Shown piece by piece: positions 13,585-24,901 of a DNA stretch of 64,000 bases (within the stretch, counting starts at the first letter, position 1; each line of letters starts with the position of its first letter). The stretch is from Seriola aureovittata. Its lineage: Eukaryota > Chordata > Actinopteri > Carangiformes > Carangidae. The translations under genes were made by a program, and so were the position numbers. The notes below the pieces were generated by a model. That model worked only from the letters and a program-made list of their open reading frames with translations, was not told the DNA's origin and made no database searches. Where the stretch lies: NCBI RefSeq assembly GCF_021018895.1, contig NC_079373.1, positions 21,274,501 to 21,338,500 on the forward strand. The letters run 5' to 3'.

Positions 13585-14372
13585 GTAAGTAAGCAAGAAA
13601 ACGTTATTTGTATCAGACCTTTCACAGACACAAAGTGCCTGTCAATGAACCAACACAAACATTCTAATAGGTTGATAAAAAGCAATCAAATAAAATTCAG
13701 ACAGGCTAAACAAAATCCTTTCCCAATAAAAACATTTTCAGCTGCTTCATGGAGGTTTCAGAGGAGTCTAGGGATCACATTGATAAGGGGAGAACATTCC
13801 ATATATTGGGTGCCAGAGCCTGAAAAGCACTGTCACCTCGGGTTTTATAGCGGGTTTTGAGGGACAGCCAGTAATTTTTGTTCAGCAGACCTGAGAACCC
13901 AATTTGTCGTATAAAGGAGAAGGAGGTCAGCAATAAACTGGGGGGTTTGACCATGCAGAGGTCTAAAGGATAGCACCAGTATTTTAAAATGGATTAGGAA
14001 CTTGATTAGAGGCCAGTACCAAGTAAAATTGGTGCGATTTGTGATCTCTTGTTATTTCTTGTTAAAAGCTGAGCAGCTGCATTTTGGACGGAAGAAATAA
14101 AAGCATGAATAACCACCTCCATCTCAACCTTGATTATAACAGGTATTAATTTGGCAATGTTCCTCAATTGGAAAAACATGAGCACATAAGCTGGCGGATA
14201 TGATAATCAAAAAACAAGTATTGGTCAAACATGACACCTACATTTTAAAGGTTATGCTGATCACAAACACTTAACCCCATGTACTGCTTGATGTTAATTG
14301 CATGTAACTGAAGGCAGTTGTCAGACAAAGAGAACAACATAGGACCTAAAACAGAACCCTGTTGAGCATCGC
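13585..14372 (-). mobile_element. LINE fragment (L2/Rex1-type reverse transcriptase 3' end)
   Basis: On the minus strand, 14370-14341 encodes DAQQGSVLGP, a mutated form of the GVPQGSVLGP block of non-LTR reverse transcriptases (L2, Rex1, CR1 and relatives). Downstream, in shifting frames, come FQLRNIAKL (FHLRNIAKI in the family), VIHAFISS, QNAAAQLLTR, and near 13800 RYKTRGDSAFQALAPNIWN, matching the C-terminal RxRxxGDRAFxxxAPxLWN motif. The part between RNIA and the last block has a deletion and several stops. It ends near 13585. It is a dead 5'-truncated copy in the opposite orientation to the window; the exact clade needs a repeat library. Confidence 0.8.
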
Positions 14373-14835
14373 TATGTATAATATGAATATTTTGATACGT
14401 TTTTGTGAAGGGAAATTTGTCCACCGCGAGTGACTGACTCAGGGTGAAAGGTCAGTGTGAGGCCCACAAGTCACAGTGCAGTGGTTTTCTGCTGATATTG
14501 CAGGTGCCACAATTGATAACAGAAGACCTTGGATGGTCAGTAACAAGTGGCTTAGTGTTCTGAGATCAGCACCTGGGCGTGTGTAAATCATGTTTCCTTG
14601 TTTATGGTTTATAGAATATTTGACTGTAAATGGATTGTAAGCTATCCATAGTAATCTTTCAAAGAGCATAAAGGCTAGCCACAGTGGTTCCTGCTTCAGA
14701 ATTGAGGTGACATCATGCACAGAAGTCTGTATTGATGATTCCTCCTTTATTCTGGATCAAGCTTCAATAAACATCCTCAGCATAAGACTTCCTGGGTTCC
14801 AGCACTCTTTCTTCACCAAAATACCTCGACCACCG

Positions 14836-14948
14836 ATGATTAGATTCTTGATCATTTAGTCTATTAAATGTCCAAAAAACAGCAAATGTTAAGTGATTGG
14901 TGATAATATTCTGTTGATCGACTAATCAATTAATCGACTAACCTTTTC
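14836..14948. mobile_element. MITE-like fragment with ATTAATCGACTAA end
   Basis: GATGATTAGATTCTTGATCA, TTTAGTCTATTAAATGTCCA and the end TTGATCGACTAATCAATTAATCGACTAACC match the two ends of a common fish element with the middle removed. The right end is itself a near-palindrome. Confidence 0.6.
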
Positions 14949-16335
14949 TGCATCAAAAAACAGCAATGTGTTCAACCCTATCGCAAAACAAGAACATTCA
15001 TATTGTTAAAGATCGTGCTAATGGCAGATACATTTTGGTTGAAAGAATACTCCACCAGTTTGGCATTGCTCTCCTTAACAGTGTCAGACTCATGATGGAC
15101 ATTTCTTTCTAACAACACACCCCCAGATTTTTCATTTTCAAACTTGTTGTCTTCATCCCATCTGGAGCCACAAACAGCTTTATACAACTTTTTTTCACAT
15201 ATGAGGTTGCACTCAGCCTCAATAAGGGTTTAAATAAAAAACACAGAAAATAAATAACCTTCAGTAAATATCTTAACTTAACTCTAACCCTGAACGTTTG
15301 CTCCTTCCCCAAACATCTGCTCCTACTGATTCTGCACCGCTCTCACCAGAACATTTAGCCTTTATTTGACTCCCTGAATTTTATGTTTGTTTTTATGTCG
15401 TCTTGAGCTGTTGCAGCTCTGTTTAGGTGCCTGAGTCGTTTTGTGGGATGTGTGAAATTACCCAAACAATAAAATGAAACTACTAGTCAACGCTGTACTC
15501 TTTTTCTGTGAAAGAAGACTTTTCTATTTGACATTATCTGCCTTGTCCCAATACATAACCGAGCTGATATTTTGAGTAAGTTATAGTAGTAGCTGGTGAA
15601 GACTTCTTCTGTCATCTTCCCCTTCCTGGAGTTGAGTCTTTGTCGTTGCTTATCTGTTTACTGGCCAGCTTGCATGTCGTCTGGCTCCACTGCAACAACA
15701 GCAACTAATGTCCTCGCTCTACGTAACATGACACTTGCTGTGCTGCATTCTCCATCATGACAGACAGCATGTACACGCCCACACATATACACACAGCCTT
15801 CAACACGAGAGCACACACACACACACGCTGCGTGCCTTGCAGTGACACAAACTCTAAACACCATATGAGGCAGAAAAAACTGGCAGAAACTTCATGGATA
15901 GAAGAACCTGTCCCCATCACCAAACTAATGATTCCAAAATAAATCTGAGCAAAAACAAGATGATGTAAAAAGAGCTACGTGGCCATCTGTAGACTTCAGA
16001 TGGAGAAATGTCAGTGAAAGCAGATGAATACATGTACACCACAGGGGAGCAGTTGGTGAAGTAAGGGCAACTAAGCTTGTTTATCCTCAAGCAGTCTTTT
16101 AGAAAATGTTCCTTACTCCTCAGTTCCAGAGACTAAATGAGCTTCAAACAAATCCTTACTATTACAAAACATACTGCTGCAGCATCCTATCTGTAGAACT
16201 CATATATTCAGAGGTCAGTGCATGTGGTGTAGGTTCATTTATAGCTTCTCTCAGTTCACATTTTTTCTGTGATGTAATGTGTGACCTGTGATGCTCCGCT
16301 CTGATCTCTGTTGTGGTTCTGACTATTATTCGCAG
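14949..16335. other. non-coding DNA before the orphan exon-like segment
   Basis: No repeats of note except a short CA run near 15807. The last 100 bases become pyrimidine-rich towards the acceptor at 16335. Confidence 0.5.
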
Positions 16336-16500
16336 GCCAGATGAGACCATCCATCAGAGGGGTTTGATCCTCGTCCTGATGGGTCGTTCCCTCCTCTTCA
16401 CGCTGTGTGGAGCTGCACTGGGCCTCTACACCATCTGCCTGCTTCAGGCCTGGTTCACTCCGTCCATAGTGACTGAGCACTGCTTAACGAGGAAAACAAA
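16336..16500 (+). CDS. orphan coding-like segment, possible exon of an unidentified membrane protein
   Basis: A good splice acceptor (pyrimidine-rich, ATTATTCGCAG) ends at 16335 and is followed by an open frame starting PDETIHQRG. It continues into a hydrophobic segment of about 22 residues (LLFTLCGAALGLYTICLLQ), then AWFTPS and an EHC. Third codon positions are G/C-rich up to about 16480, which fits selection for coding, whereas the antisense frame looks random. After about 16490 the composition turns AT-rich. The frame stays open to a TAG at 16553-16555, so the real 3' end is unclear: it may be that stop, or a donor such as the GT of GTAAAC at 16514 or a nearby GT. I do not recognise the family. 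There is a faint resemblance to the second membrane segment of BK-channel beta subunits (PDxxI/L followed by a helix), too weak to name. It lies on the strand opposite slc66a2. It could be a real exon, an isolated gene fragment or chance. Confidence 0.35.
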
Positions 16501-16728
16501 ATTGTCTCATCTAGTAAACACAAATAAATGGATGAATAAAAAGAAAATTAGGTGAACATTAAAAACTAAAAAGAAGCTAAAACTACAAGTCATATTTTCA
16601 AAAGTTAAAATAGAATAAAATGTATAAACTATAAACACCTAGCTGCACACTGTTTTTAAAATAAAAAACAAAAAGCTACAACACTCAAATGTGTCACACT
16701 TGTGTCACATGTAACCTGATGCAACAAT

Positions 16729-16845
16729 CATTGAATTCTTGATATCTTCGCTAAAATGGCTTAACAGTTAATAAAGAAATAATAGTTGCTTATTTATTTT
16801 CTGTTAATGGACTAATCTATAAATCGAGTAAATGATTTGAGGTTA
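16729..16845. mobile_element. degenerate relative of the 14836 element
   Basis: TTGAATTCTTGATATCTTCG and TTTCTGTTAATGGACTAATC followed by TATAAATCGAGTAAATGA follow the same order of motifs as the 14836 copy, but with many changes. The assignment is tentative. Confidence 0.4.
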
Positions 16846-17001
16846 AAAAAAAAAAGAGACTGATGAGAGCCCTGAGACCGAACATCTGTAAAACTGTGGA
16901 CCATAAAATCAAAACATGCTTTTATAAAGGGGTGTGTCTGGTGCGTCTGGTGATAATTCCCACTGAATTTGTCACTTGAACAACCCTCTCAAATTACATA
17001 T

Positions 17002-17223
17002 ATTCAAAGGAGCTATTTGTAAATTTTGCTATTGCAACAATAGCCAGCCATTAGCATCGATAGCTGTTTACTTACCAGTCTTGGCAAGAGCTTCAGTAGA
17101 AGTTTGTTGCTGAACTCACAACGTTTCTTCTAGACTGGTATGTAAACAGCTGTTAATGCTAATGTTGGCTATGTGGCAATAGCAAAACTTATACAAATAC
17201 ATATACAAATAGCTCCTTTAAAT
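17002..17223. mobile_element. palindromic MITE with about 80-bp arms
   Basis: The left arm runs from CAAAGGAGCTATTTGT through TTTTGCTATTGC, TAGCCAGCCATTAGCATCGA and AGCTGTTTACTTACCAGTCT. The right arm is its imperfect reverse complement, from AGACTGGTATGTAAACAGCT through AATGCTAATGTTGGCTAT and GGCAATAGCAAAACTT to ACAAATAGCTCCTTT. A loop of about 50 bp lies at 17082-17131. The structure is nearly a perfect hairpin of 222 bp with no coding potential. Confidence 0.8.
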
Positions 17224-17676
17224 AAGTGCTGAAAAGTGAAATTGAAAGAAAATGGAAACAGCATTGCTGTTTAGTCAGCACATCACTCACTTGTTCCATA
17301 CAGCCAGAAATCCATTTCTTATTCCCTACAGTCCCTGTACATGATAGATGCAAAATGTCTACAGAGACACATCAGGACTATAATACAAAATGTTTGTGAT
17401 CCAACATGCTTTTAAAAGCTAAAGTGCAGGCTTCAAATTACACATTTTGTACATATCAGCTCTTATATTGGTTCAGCAACAAAGTCAATGATCCAAAGAA
17501 GATATTTCAAACTGCAAAGTGGTCAAGTTGAAACCAAGGCACTTTTGCCCCCTGAATTCTCAGATACCCGATAGATACCCGAGTCTTCTTTACACTCCAG
17601 GTACTTTGTCCTTCTCTTCCTCCCTGCACCTCTCTTTTCTCTCTGTCCTGCTTTGCCTGGCCTGTCACTACATGCC

Positions 17677-17710
17677 TGGGGGTGGGGGTGGGGGTGGGGG
17701 TGGGCGGTGG
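17677..17710 (+). repeat. (GGGGGT)n tract, G-quadruplex motif
   Basis: Five runs of three or more G are each separated by a single T or C (GGGGGTGGGGGT...GGGCGG). This fits the standard G3+N1-7 quadruplex pattern on the plus strand with one-base loops. Confidence 0.9.
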
Positions 17711-20700
17711 AGGGCTGCCTGTCCTGGACTCTGGGACCACGATACTGCTCTAAGCCCAGAGCCATCTGGCTACGCAACATTTCCCAAAAGGATACAGTTT
17801 GACTTGAACTTTTGTCTTTTCCTCCGGTGCCTTAGAGTCTGTATTTTTGTCTTGTGCTTCCATTGTTAACCCTCTCATCCACTCTGTAACTCTGACATTT
17901 TCTGGAATAACGTATACTGCACAATCTGTATTGTGTTTTCCACTACCTACTATATGTTCCTGTCTCTTCACCTGCTGTCTCCTCCCTCCATTTACTGCTC
18001 TATCTCATGCCTGCACAGTTATGGAACTACAGTGAATTTCAAGACCATCTGGTTGTTGAACTCCCTAAACACTAGGATATTTTTTCTCTGTTTGTCTTAC
18101 CGTCTGTCATCAGAGCTTTTCCTCTCCTCCTCTCCGTGCCCTGTCATCTACTTTTTGACCAAAGAGCAGGTCAAAGGTTAATTCCAGTAGCGATTCCTAC
18201 TAAAAATGAGAGGTGAACTGTTTTTATTAGTCTTTATGACAAGATAAGGAACCAATTTTTCTTACATTCTCCAGTTGAAGTGTTTTCAGAGTGGCTCTGC
18301 TGCTTACCAAGGCACATTAATAGTTCCCCAAAAATGAAATGAGTTTGATATCTCTTTCTATATCCCCCCACTCACCTTGCCTTTTATCTGTGATACTGCT
18401 TTCATTAAAGGAGGAAAATGGATGTCCATATTTCTACTTTGATAACTGAGGTGCTGGAAAAACAAAGGGTAAGAGATAGCAGAGATGGATGTTGTCCATT
18501 CTCCAGGTTGACCTTATAAGGATTAAGCTGCATTAATGAGAGAACATACACATCTGGCTGCTGTTGATTATAGTGTACAAGGTTATACAAATAAGGGATA
18601 AAGTGGTTTTGGAAAGAAGTCATTATCTGCAGCTGTTGAAGGCAGCTTAAGTAAATCATGATTAAAATGGTGGTAAAGCCATATTACATCAGCTTGTTGG
18701 CTATAATCAAGGAAGCAGTTAAGTGCTATGATCAACAATTAAATGAGTGAGCTGTGCTTTGCAAAATGTTTAGGTTGCTTTAATCACAAAGTGAAAAAGA
18801 AAATCCAGTTTTACAAGCTATCAAACAATTTGGTCGATTTATGTGCTTATACCTGTTGACTAATCATGGAGAAATTGTCAGAGCTGCTCCTGTCATAAAA
18901 GTTGCAGTCCTTAACTATATAGGCTTTGTAATATACTGTGTTGGCAGACTGAGTATGTACCATAAAAATACAGCAAAAGCATGATTTTCTGTTTTTATAT
19001 GTAGAACTTTAAATCCCTAAAAACCTGGTTTCAAATCTTCAGTATTTCTCTGTAACAATAAAAATTCATGACTGAACAAACAACAAAATTCCTTATTATC
19101 TACAGAGGTCAACTCTGAAATTGGTGAAATAACCTTTTTCCAGCTGAGAAAACCAAGGACAAAAACACAGATACTCAGACTGACCCTTGTGAACTTTGTC
19201 AAAAAAAAAAAAATAAATAAAAAATAAATAAAAATAATGTAGGTCCCAATTTCTCAGAGTAAAAAGAATATGTTTTCAGTGTCTGACTTATGCCATCAAA
19301 ATACAACAGACTACCACTCCTGTTTGAAGTATTTGAAGTTTTGTTTTAAAAAAACAAACACGTTTTTCTGATCTGCACAGAATATTCCTGGATGGCACAC
19401 AAGTCTGGCGTTGACTAAAACTGCTACACTTATGAATTAAAGTCTTGAACAGTTGATGGGGATGTAAAGTGCACATTCCTGTCTATTACAGCATGACGAC
19501 ACACTATCATTAATAAATGGAGCAGGACAGGTTTAGTGCAGCATGTCACAGATGTGGAGTACCGGTGAACTATTTTCGCTTAGTTCATCTATCATTAAAA
19601 CAAGCCACTGTATGGACAGACAATTTCAAAGGATCAGCTGATGGATGTCTGGACAGACAGACAGGAAGACAGACGATGGTGGGCAGCCAGACGAGTCCAT
19701 TATTAACAAGATATACAGTGAAATGTCTTGAATATATCATTGGCTATGTCATTGTTGGCTGAACAGAGGAGTGATAATAATCAGGTAGACTGGATGACAT
19801 ATGACGTACAGGTATGTCAAATTACCACCAGGAACACAGAGAGGCTCCAGCTGGTCTTGTAGTGAGCTTATTATTAATGGATGTATAAGGCAGGTCAGGA
19901 GATGAATAGAGTAAAGGCACCAACAGGTGCAGCACGCAGTCTGTGAACTCATCTATTAACCATAGAGAGCCTCCCATTATCTACTGTATCCAATTTAATA
20001 TTTTACTATGCATACCGCAGTGCTCCTCTGCACTGCTGACTGACTGTGGTCTAACCTTGTGATGCTTGTGTGCATCTGTGATGATGCATTAGCCGGGGGG
20101 GATTACAGTCTTGAAGGTATACACATCTTCATTAACCCCCACGCAGCAGGCACAGTCCGAGCTCAGCTCCTTCATGATTTATTTGGTGCACAGGTATGCT
20201 CTCTCTCGATCCTTTCAAATAGAAGAACACAAGTTTACCCAGGACAGCAGACACACACTCTAAATCACGGCTTTTGTATGGTAGCTGCAGTGGGAACAGG
20301 TGCATAGAAAGGATTTCAATGCAAGTGTATAAAAGCATATTTCTTATCAGTGAGTGATTCAGGTCTGATATTCCTGGTTGAGTCAGTGGGCTCCCATGAG
20401 GTTCCAGGACAGATTTTGTGTAGAATTCCTGTCTAAGGAAGAGGTTACAGCAGCAGCCTGCTGGGCTCATATCAGATCACATTTTATGTTTTTCTTCCTT
20501 CTTCTAATGTCAATGTCAAACATTTTCCCCAAACATGCTGTAAGAACATCCATTCATTTCAAAACATGCCGCTAGTAACAACATGAGGCCACGTGTCGTC
20601 ATATAAATAGTTTATATTTGAGAAAATAACATGATAAATATTTCACATACATACAGTCTCCATAAGACGGTAAAACTATTTGGACACTGACATTTTTCAA

Positions 20701-21771
20701 TATTTTTTTTTTTAGCATATGTGATGTCATTAATGTGCGTTTACATTTTCTGGTAACCATCGTGTAACCATCACATGGCGTTACATGAGCAGTTGTCATT
20801 GTTTTGGCACATTTTAAAATACTTTAAAGAGAACATTTACTTTCGGTTGTATGTTTGGTTTTACAGATCCTGAAAATGTATTACCTGAAGAAACATCAGC
20901 AACCATTAATGCAGTAACTAAAATTCACACAAATCCTCATAATGCTTCTGTTTTATACTGTGTATCTTACACATCTTGGATCTGGTAGAAGTAACAGTCC
21001 AACCCTCTCCCTTCTCAGAAATGACAAACCATCTACTTCTTATCATGTTGTAGTGGAGAGGCAATAAGTATGTAATGTGAACTTGGTTGAGGGATTATCA
21101 CAATCAGGCAGTTTGTGTGTGTGTGTGTCTGTATGTGTGTTAATCTGTCCTGCTGCCCTTGAGAAGAACAGGCCACATGGAGCCCAAATGTTAAACCAAA
21201 TCCAGCGAGGGTGCTATGCTGAGCCTCTACTGAATAGGAAAACAATATAAAGATATACATCAGGATCTGGGGATAAGAGCATATAGAATACAGAAATAAT
21301 GCAGTTGCAATGTAACTGTGGTATGCAGGGCAGAGCAGATAAGACCCACACAGCTCACAATATGGGTAACAAATGTAATATAAGATAACTGGAACTGGAA
21401 GAATGCAAGTATACACAGAGCCTTAGCACATACACACACGCACACACACTCACACCTACATGAAGTAACATTTTAACTGATCGCACATATTTGACATGTA
21501 TTACAGCGCCAGCAAAGAAGCATTATAGATGCATAGACTCATACATAATGTGGTTCAGTGAAGTCCTAAAGCTTCCATTTGACACATACTCTCAAGACTC
21601 ACAACATTCCCTGTTAGTAAGGTTTGTTGTTTTAATATACAGATAACATAAATTAATGCGGGTATATAAAAACAGAAGGGAGTGCTTCTCCTTTGAGACT
21701 ATGTTCGCTTCTTCTTTGGCTTGTGACCTTATAATGCCTCAATAAAAAAACTTGAAATAAAATGATTAACA
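17711..21771. other. non-coding DNA
   Basis: Moderately AT-rich sequence with an A-rich AAATAAATAAAA stretch near 19201-19235 and a short TG tract near 21114. I see no exon with splice context. Confidence 0.6.
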
Positions 21772-22295
21772 TTAAAAGAATAGTTTGATGGCTTTGAGGA
21801 GATCTCTACCACTCTATTATCTGTATGGTAGATGTGAAGCTACAGCGAGGAGTCTATTAGCTTATTTTAGCATAAAGCCTGGCAACAGCGGAGAATCCTG
21901 CTCTGTCCAATGTTAACAAAATCCCCCAAGCAGCGCCTATAAAGCTCACTAATTAACACGTCCTATATCTAGTTTGTTTGATCCTAGTGTGTAAAAATAA
22001 CACATTGGGATTTTAACTGGACCAGGCCAAGAAATAGTCTGCCACATAACCTCTTGTAAAATGGCAAGTAGTCGTTTTACATGTTTTTTTAATCGAAACA
22101 GGCAACACAACACAACACAAGAGACGGGCTAGATAATTTACGTTTTCCTAGTCTGTATGGTGAACTAAGCTAAGATAAGCGGCTCCTGGCTGTAGGTTCA
22201 TATTAACTGAGCAGACATGAGAATGGTATCAATCCTGTCATCGAACTCTTGGCAAGAAAGCAAGTATTTCCCAAAATGTCGAACTATGGCTTTAA
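21772..22295. mobile_element. full-length non-autonomous inverted-repeat element (MITE-like)
   Basis: The left end TTAAAAGAATAGTTTGATGGCTT and the right end, read as its reverse complement TTAAAGCCATAGTTCGACATT, form an imperfect terminal inverted repeat. The inside holds blocks of a frequent percomorph repeat: GTATGGTAGATGTGAAGCTAC, TTAGCATAAAGCCTGG, TAAAGCTCACTAATTAACACG and AGGCCAAGAAATAGTC. The 524-bp copy has no coding capacity. Confidence 0.75.
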
Positions 22296-24257
22296 TACAT
22301 TCAGTGACAATCACATCCTCAAAAAACCTGATGAATATTAAAGCAAAGGCACCACTTGACAAGATACTCAGTCACTGTTCGAGGATCTTGTGCATTGTCC
22401 ACTCTTGGAATAATTCTATGTTTTTCAGATTATTAAAACTCAGGTCAACTTTATGACCCTGAGGACATCACTAAGATAAATCTGCAATGCCCTATTCTTT
22501 ACAATTGTAGTCCTAAGGCCGAGGCATACTGTTACACACACACAGTAAAGAGTTTGTCTGCATGATGCAAACCATAACCACTGCAGTGTGTAATTTAAAC
22601 ATGATGTTTACTGAGGATAAAACTACACAGACAGGTACAGATTAACAGATGGACACAAACTGGTGAGTTAAAAAGGTGACTGAAAGACTTAATGAGGAGG
22701 TAGCTTTATTACTTAATTAAATCACGCCGAGGGGAGGGTAAAAAGAAACCTGTGCTGACTACTGATCAGCTGCTGGGACTGATTTATTTTATCCTACTTT
22801 TTTAAGAGGAAGCTATTCAGAAACAGTAAAAGCGAAAAAAGTCAAAATTCTACAGGCTACATTGTTAAATTAATGTTTTGATTACAAACAAAACGTTTTT
22901 TGCATCTTGGAAGGTTGGAATGGATGAATAAGATTTCAGTGTGTCTGTTGTGGCTGTAATGTTTCTCCTGAACCTATAACAAAGAGAAATTAACCATCTG
23001 CAATCAGGATGAGTTAAAGTGAACTATGTGAACACATTGCAGATAACAAAATGAGCCGGGAGGTAGGCCAATAAGATGATGTGAGCAAATGACCTTGCTT
23101 GAGTCATCATTACAGTTTATAACCTCGTTCTCTCCACAGCTCTGCTGGGACCGCACTGAACGACAGCTCACCGAAGCTTTTACATGCAACAGCATGAAGG
23201 AACTAAACATAAAACATTAGCACGCTGCATTACACAAACTGTCCTTTGTTTAAAGGGACATTTCTGGGTGAATGAGGACACTTCAAAGTTTCATTACTAC
23301 TTCTGCTCTTGAAGTTACTTAACACACTATGAGGGAGAAACTAAATATTCTAATCTAAGGGACTGTATGAAAATTATTTGGGCATAAGGGGTGTAAGAAA
23401 AGGGGAGAGTATTTTAAGATTAAAAGGGTAGTGAGCAGACACTGGCCTTTTCTTCACTCTGGATTTATATTCTATTTTAACCTTCCCATGAAACAAATAA
23501 TAATTACATAAATAGCTACATTGGGATTATGGGCTCAGACATACAATCAGACACTACTGAGCTTATACAGAATTAACTATATTATCTGATCAAACTGATA
23601 ATTATTAACATTTTATTATTTTTTTCTATTACAGTATTATTTAATATTGTATTATTATCACCTCAGGACCCTCTGAGCCCCCTAACAGTGGTGTTCTGCC
23701 ACTGCTGAATTTATTTTATTCTTTATTTTTTACAATATAAGAAGAGGAGAGGGCTCCCCTCCCCATAACGGTTCTCATACATTCCCTAAAAGTAATTTCT
23801 TTAGTCACTAAACCAATTTTCTTTTTGATTCAATTCAAAAATAAATGAGCCATTTCATTCATACATTTTCAAATAATGTATTTCTTGCACAGGAATAAAA
23901 AAATATTTAAAATATTTACTAACATTATCATATTATGAATAACTCAATTTAGTTTGACCTGTCTGTTAGTTTGACCTGTCAAGTTAATCTGACATGTTCT
24001 TTGGTGCACACAAAGGATTTTGTGAGTGAGGTAAAGTGCACAGCATGGTGGCATGCCAACATATTGTCACTGTTCTTTGTTAAGTGTGTAGCAGACCTGC
24101 ATCACTTGTCAGTCAAACCACAAAGCAGAGTCATAACACACAGATCGATGGCCTGTGTAGTCACAATTGCTTGCTTACATTCTGTGGCCTTTGCTGGGCA
24201 CCGGATGCCAACAGGAAAAATCAATTTCAGGTACAGTCGCACCAGTAAGTATGCCAA
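22296..24257. other. AT-rich DNA, possible slc66a2 3'-UTR or downstream flank
   Basis: No coding exon seen. 23560-23960 is strongly AT-rich with several TTTATT strings (AATAAA on the minus strand), so the slc66a2 transcript could end here if the proximal signal is not used. Confidence 0.45.
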
Positions 24258-24278
24258 CCCCCCCCCCCCCCCCCCCCC
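24258..24278. repeat. C21 homopolymer
   Basis: Twenty-one consecutive C on the plus strand, i.e. G21 on the slc66a2 sense strand, about 450 bases after its stop. Length may be an assembly estimate. Confidence 0.9.
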
Positions 24279-24302
24279 GTACACAAGCATGCACAGACAA
24301 GT

Positions 24303-24303
<1 letters not shown>

Positions 24304-24342
<39 letters not shown>
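24304..24342. repeat. (CA)19 microsatellite
   Basis: Pure CA run of 39 bases, 25 bases from the C21 tract. On the slc66a2 sense strand it reads (TG)n followed by the G tract. Confidence 0.96.
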
Positions 24343-24344
<2 letters not shown>

Positions 24345-24695
24345 CAGCGAGCTTGCGATGCCAGGCTAACACACAATATGTATCATGAGAACAATCCAGT
24401 GAGGTGTGGAGTGTGAAGTGGGAGACTCATCAGTCTGGCAGTAGATTCCAGTGCAGAGATACCGATGCAGGACTGGCTGTTCCAGCTGCCAATACAGCAG
24501 CACAATGCTAAAAATCCCCCAAAAAAGGCTTAAATTGGTTTGATGGCACTTGGAGGTAAATCATTTGGTCTGCATGATACATATACAACACAAAATGTTT
24601 TGATTCTAAGCTGAAAAAATCTACACTGACTTTGGTTTTCTCCATGTTTTGGCACTTAGCTTCTCCTGTGACTATTTGTCGCCATTGCAGGGGGG

Positions 24696-24701
24696 TTTAT
24701 T
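24696..24701 (-). promoter_or_regulatory. possible AATAAA poly(A) signal after slc66a2 stop
   Basis: The plus strand reads TTTATT here, which is AATAAA on the minus strand, about 25 bases after the TGA stop of slc66a2. Using it would give a very short 3'-UTR, so it may not be the real signal. Other minus-strand AATAAA copies occur in the AT-rich block near 23.7 kb and would give a UTR of about 1 kb. Confidence 0.3.
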
Positions 24702-24726
24702 AAAAAGCCTGTGGAAGCAGCCGGGT

Positions 24727-24901
24727 TCAGCCCAGCTTGACCCGTGTGTCTTGGCTGTACAACAACACCTGGAGCAGGATAGCCACGTCAATCAGGATCT
24801 GGACTGAACCGCATACCCAGAACTGAGCCGGACTTTCGTTCATCACAAAGTAAGTGGTCTTGAAGACGTCACCCGCCGTCCACAGCAACACCATCTTCAC
24901 A
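24727..24901 (-). CDS. slc66a2: slc66a2 (PQLC1) last coding exon, C-terminus of PQ-loop protein
   Basis: This exon encodes the C-terminal 57 residues of a PQ-loop membrane protein, ending in a TGA stop at 24727-24729. The minus strand has a pyrimidine-rich acceptor ending in CTAG just before T at 24901. That T completes a Ser codon started by AG at the end of the upstream exon, giving M-S-V-K-M-V. Visible features are KMVLLWTAGD, then FKTTYF, a short loop, and a final membrane segment from about FWVCG to VLLY, followed by a short polar tail. From memory of human SLC66A2, the block MSxKMVLxWTxGDxFKTxYF...QFxVCGxxQxLxDxAILxQ matches at most positions; the tail is shorter and diverges, as expected for a fish copy. 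The family has seven membrane helices and acts at the trans-Golgi and endosomes; the yeast homologue Any1/Cfs1 genetically opposes Neo1/Drs2 lipid flippases. The family call is firm; a fish-specific paralogue of SLC66A2 is not excluded. Confidence 0.88.
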
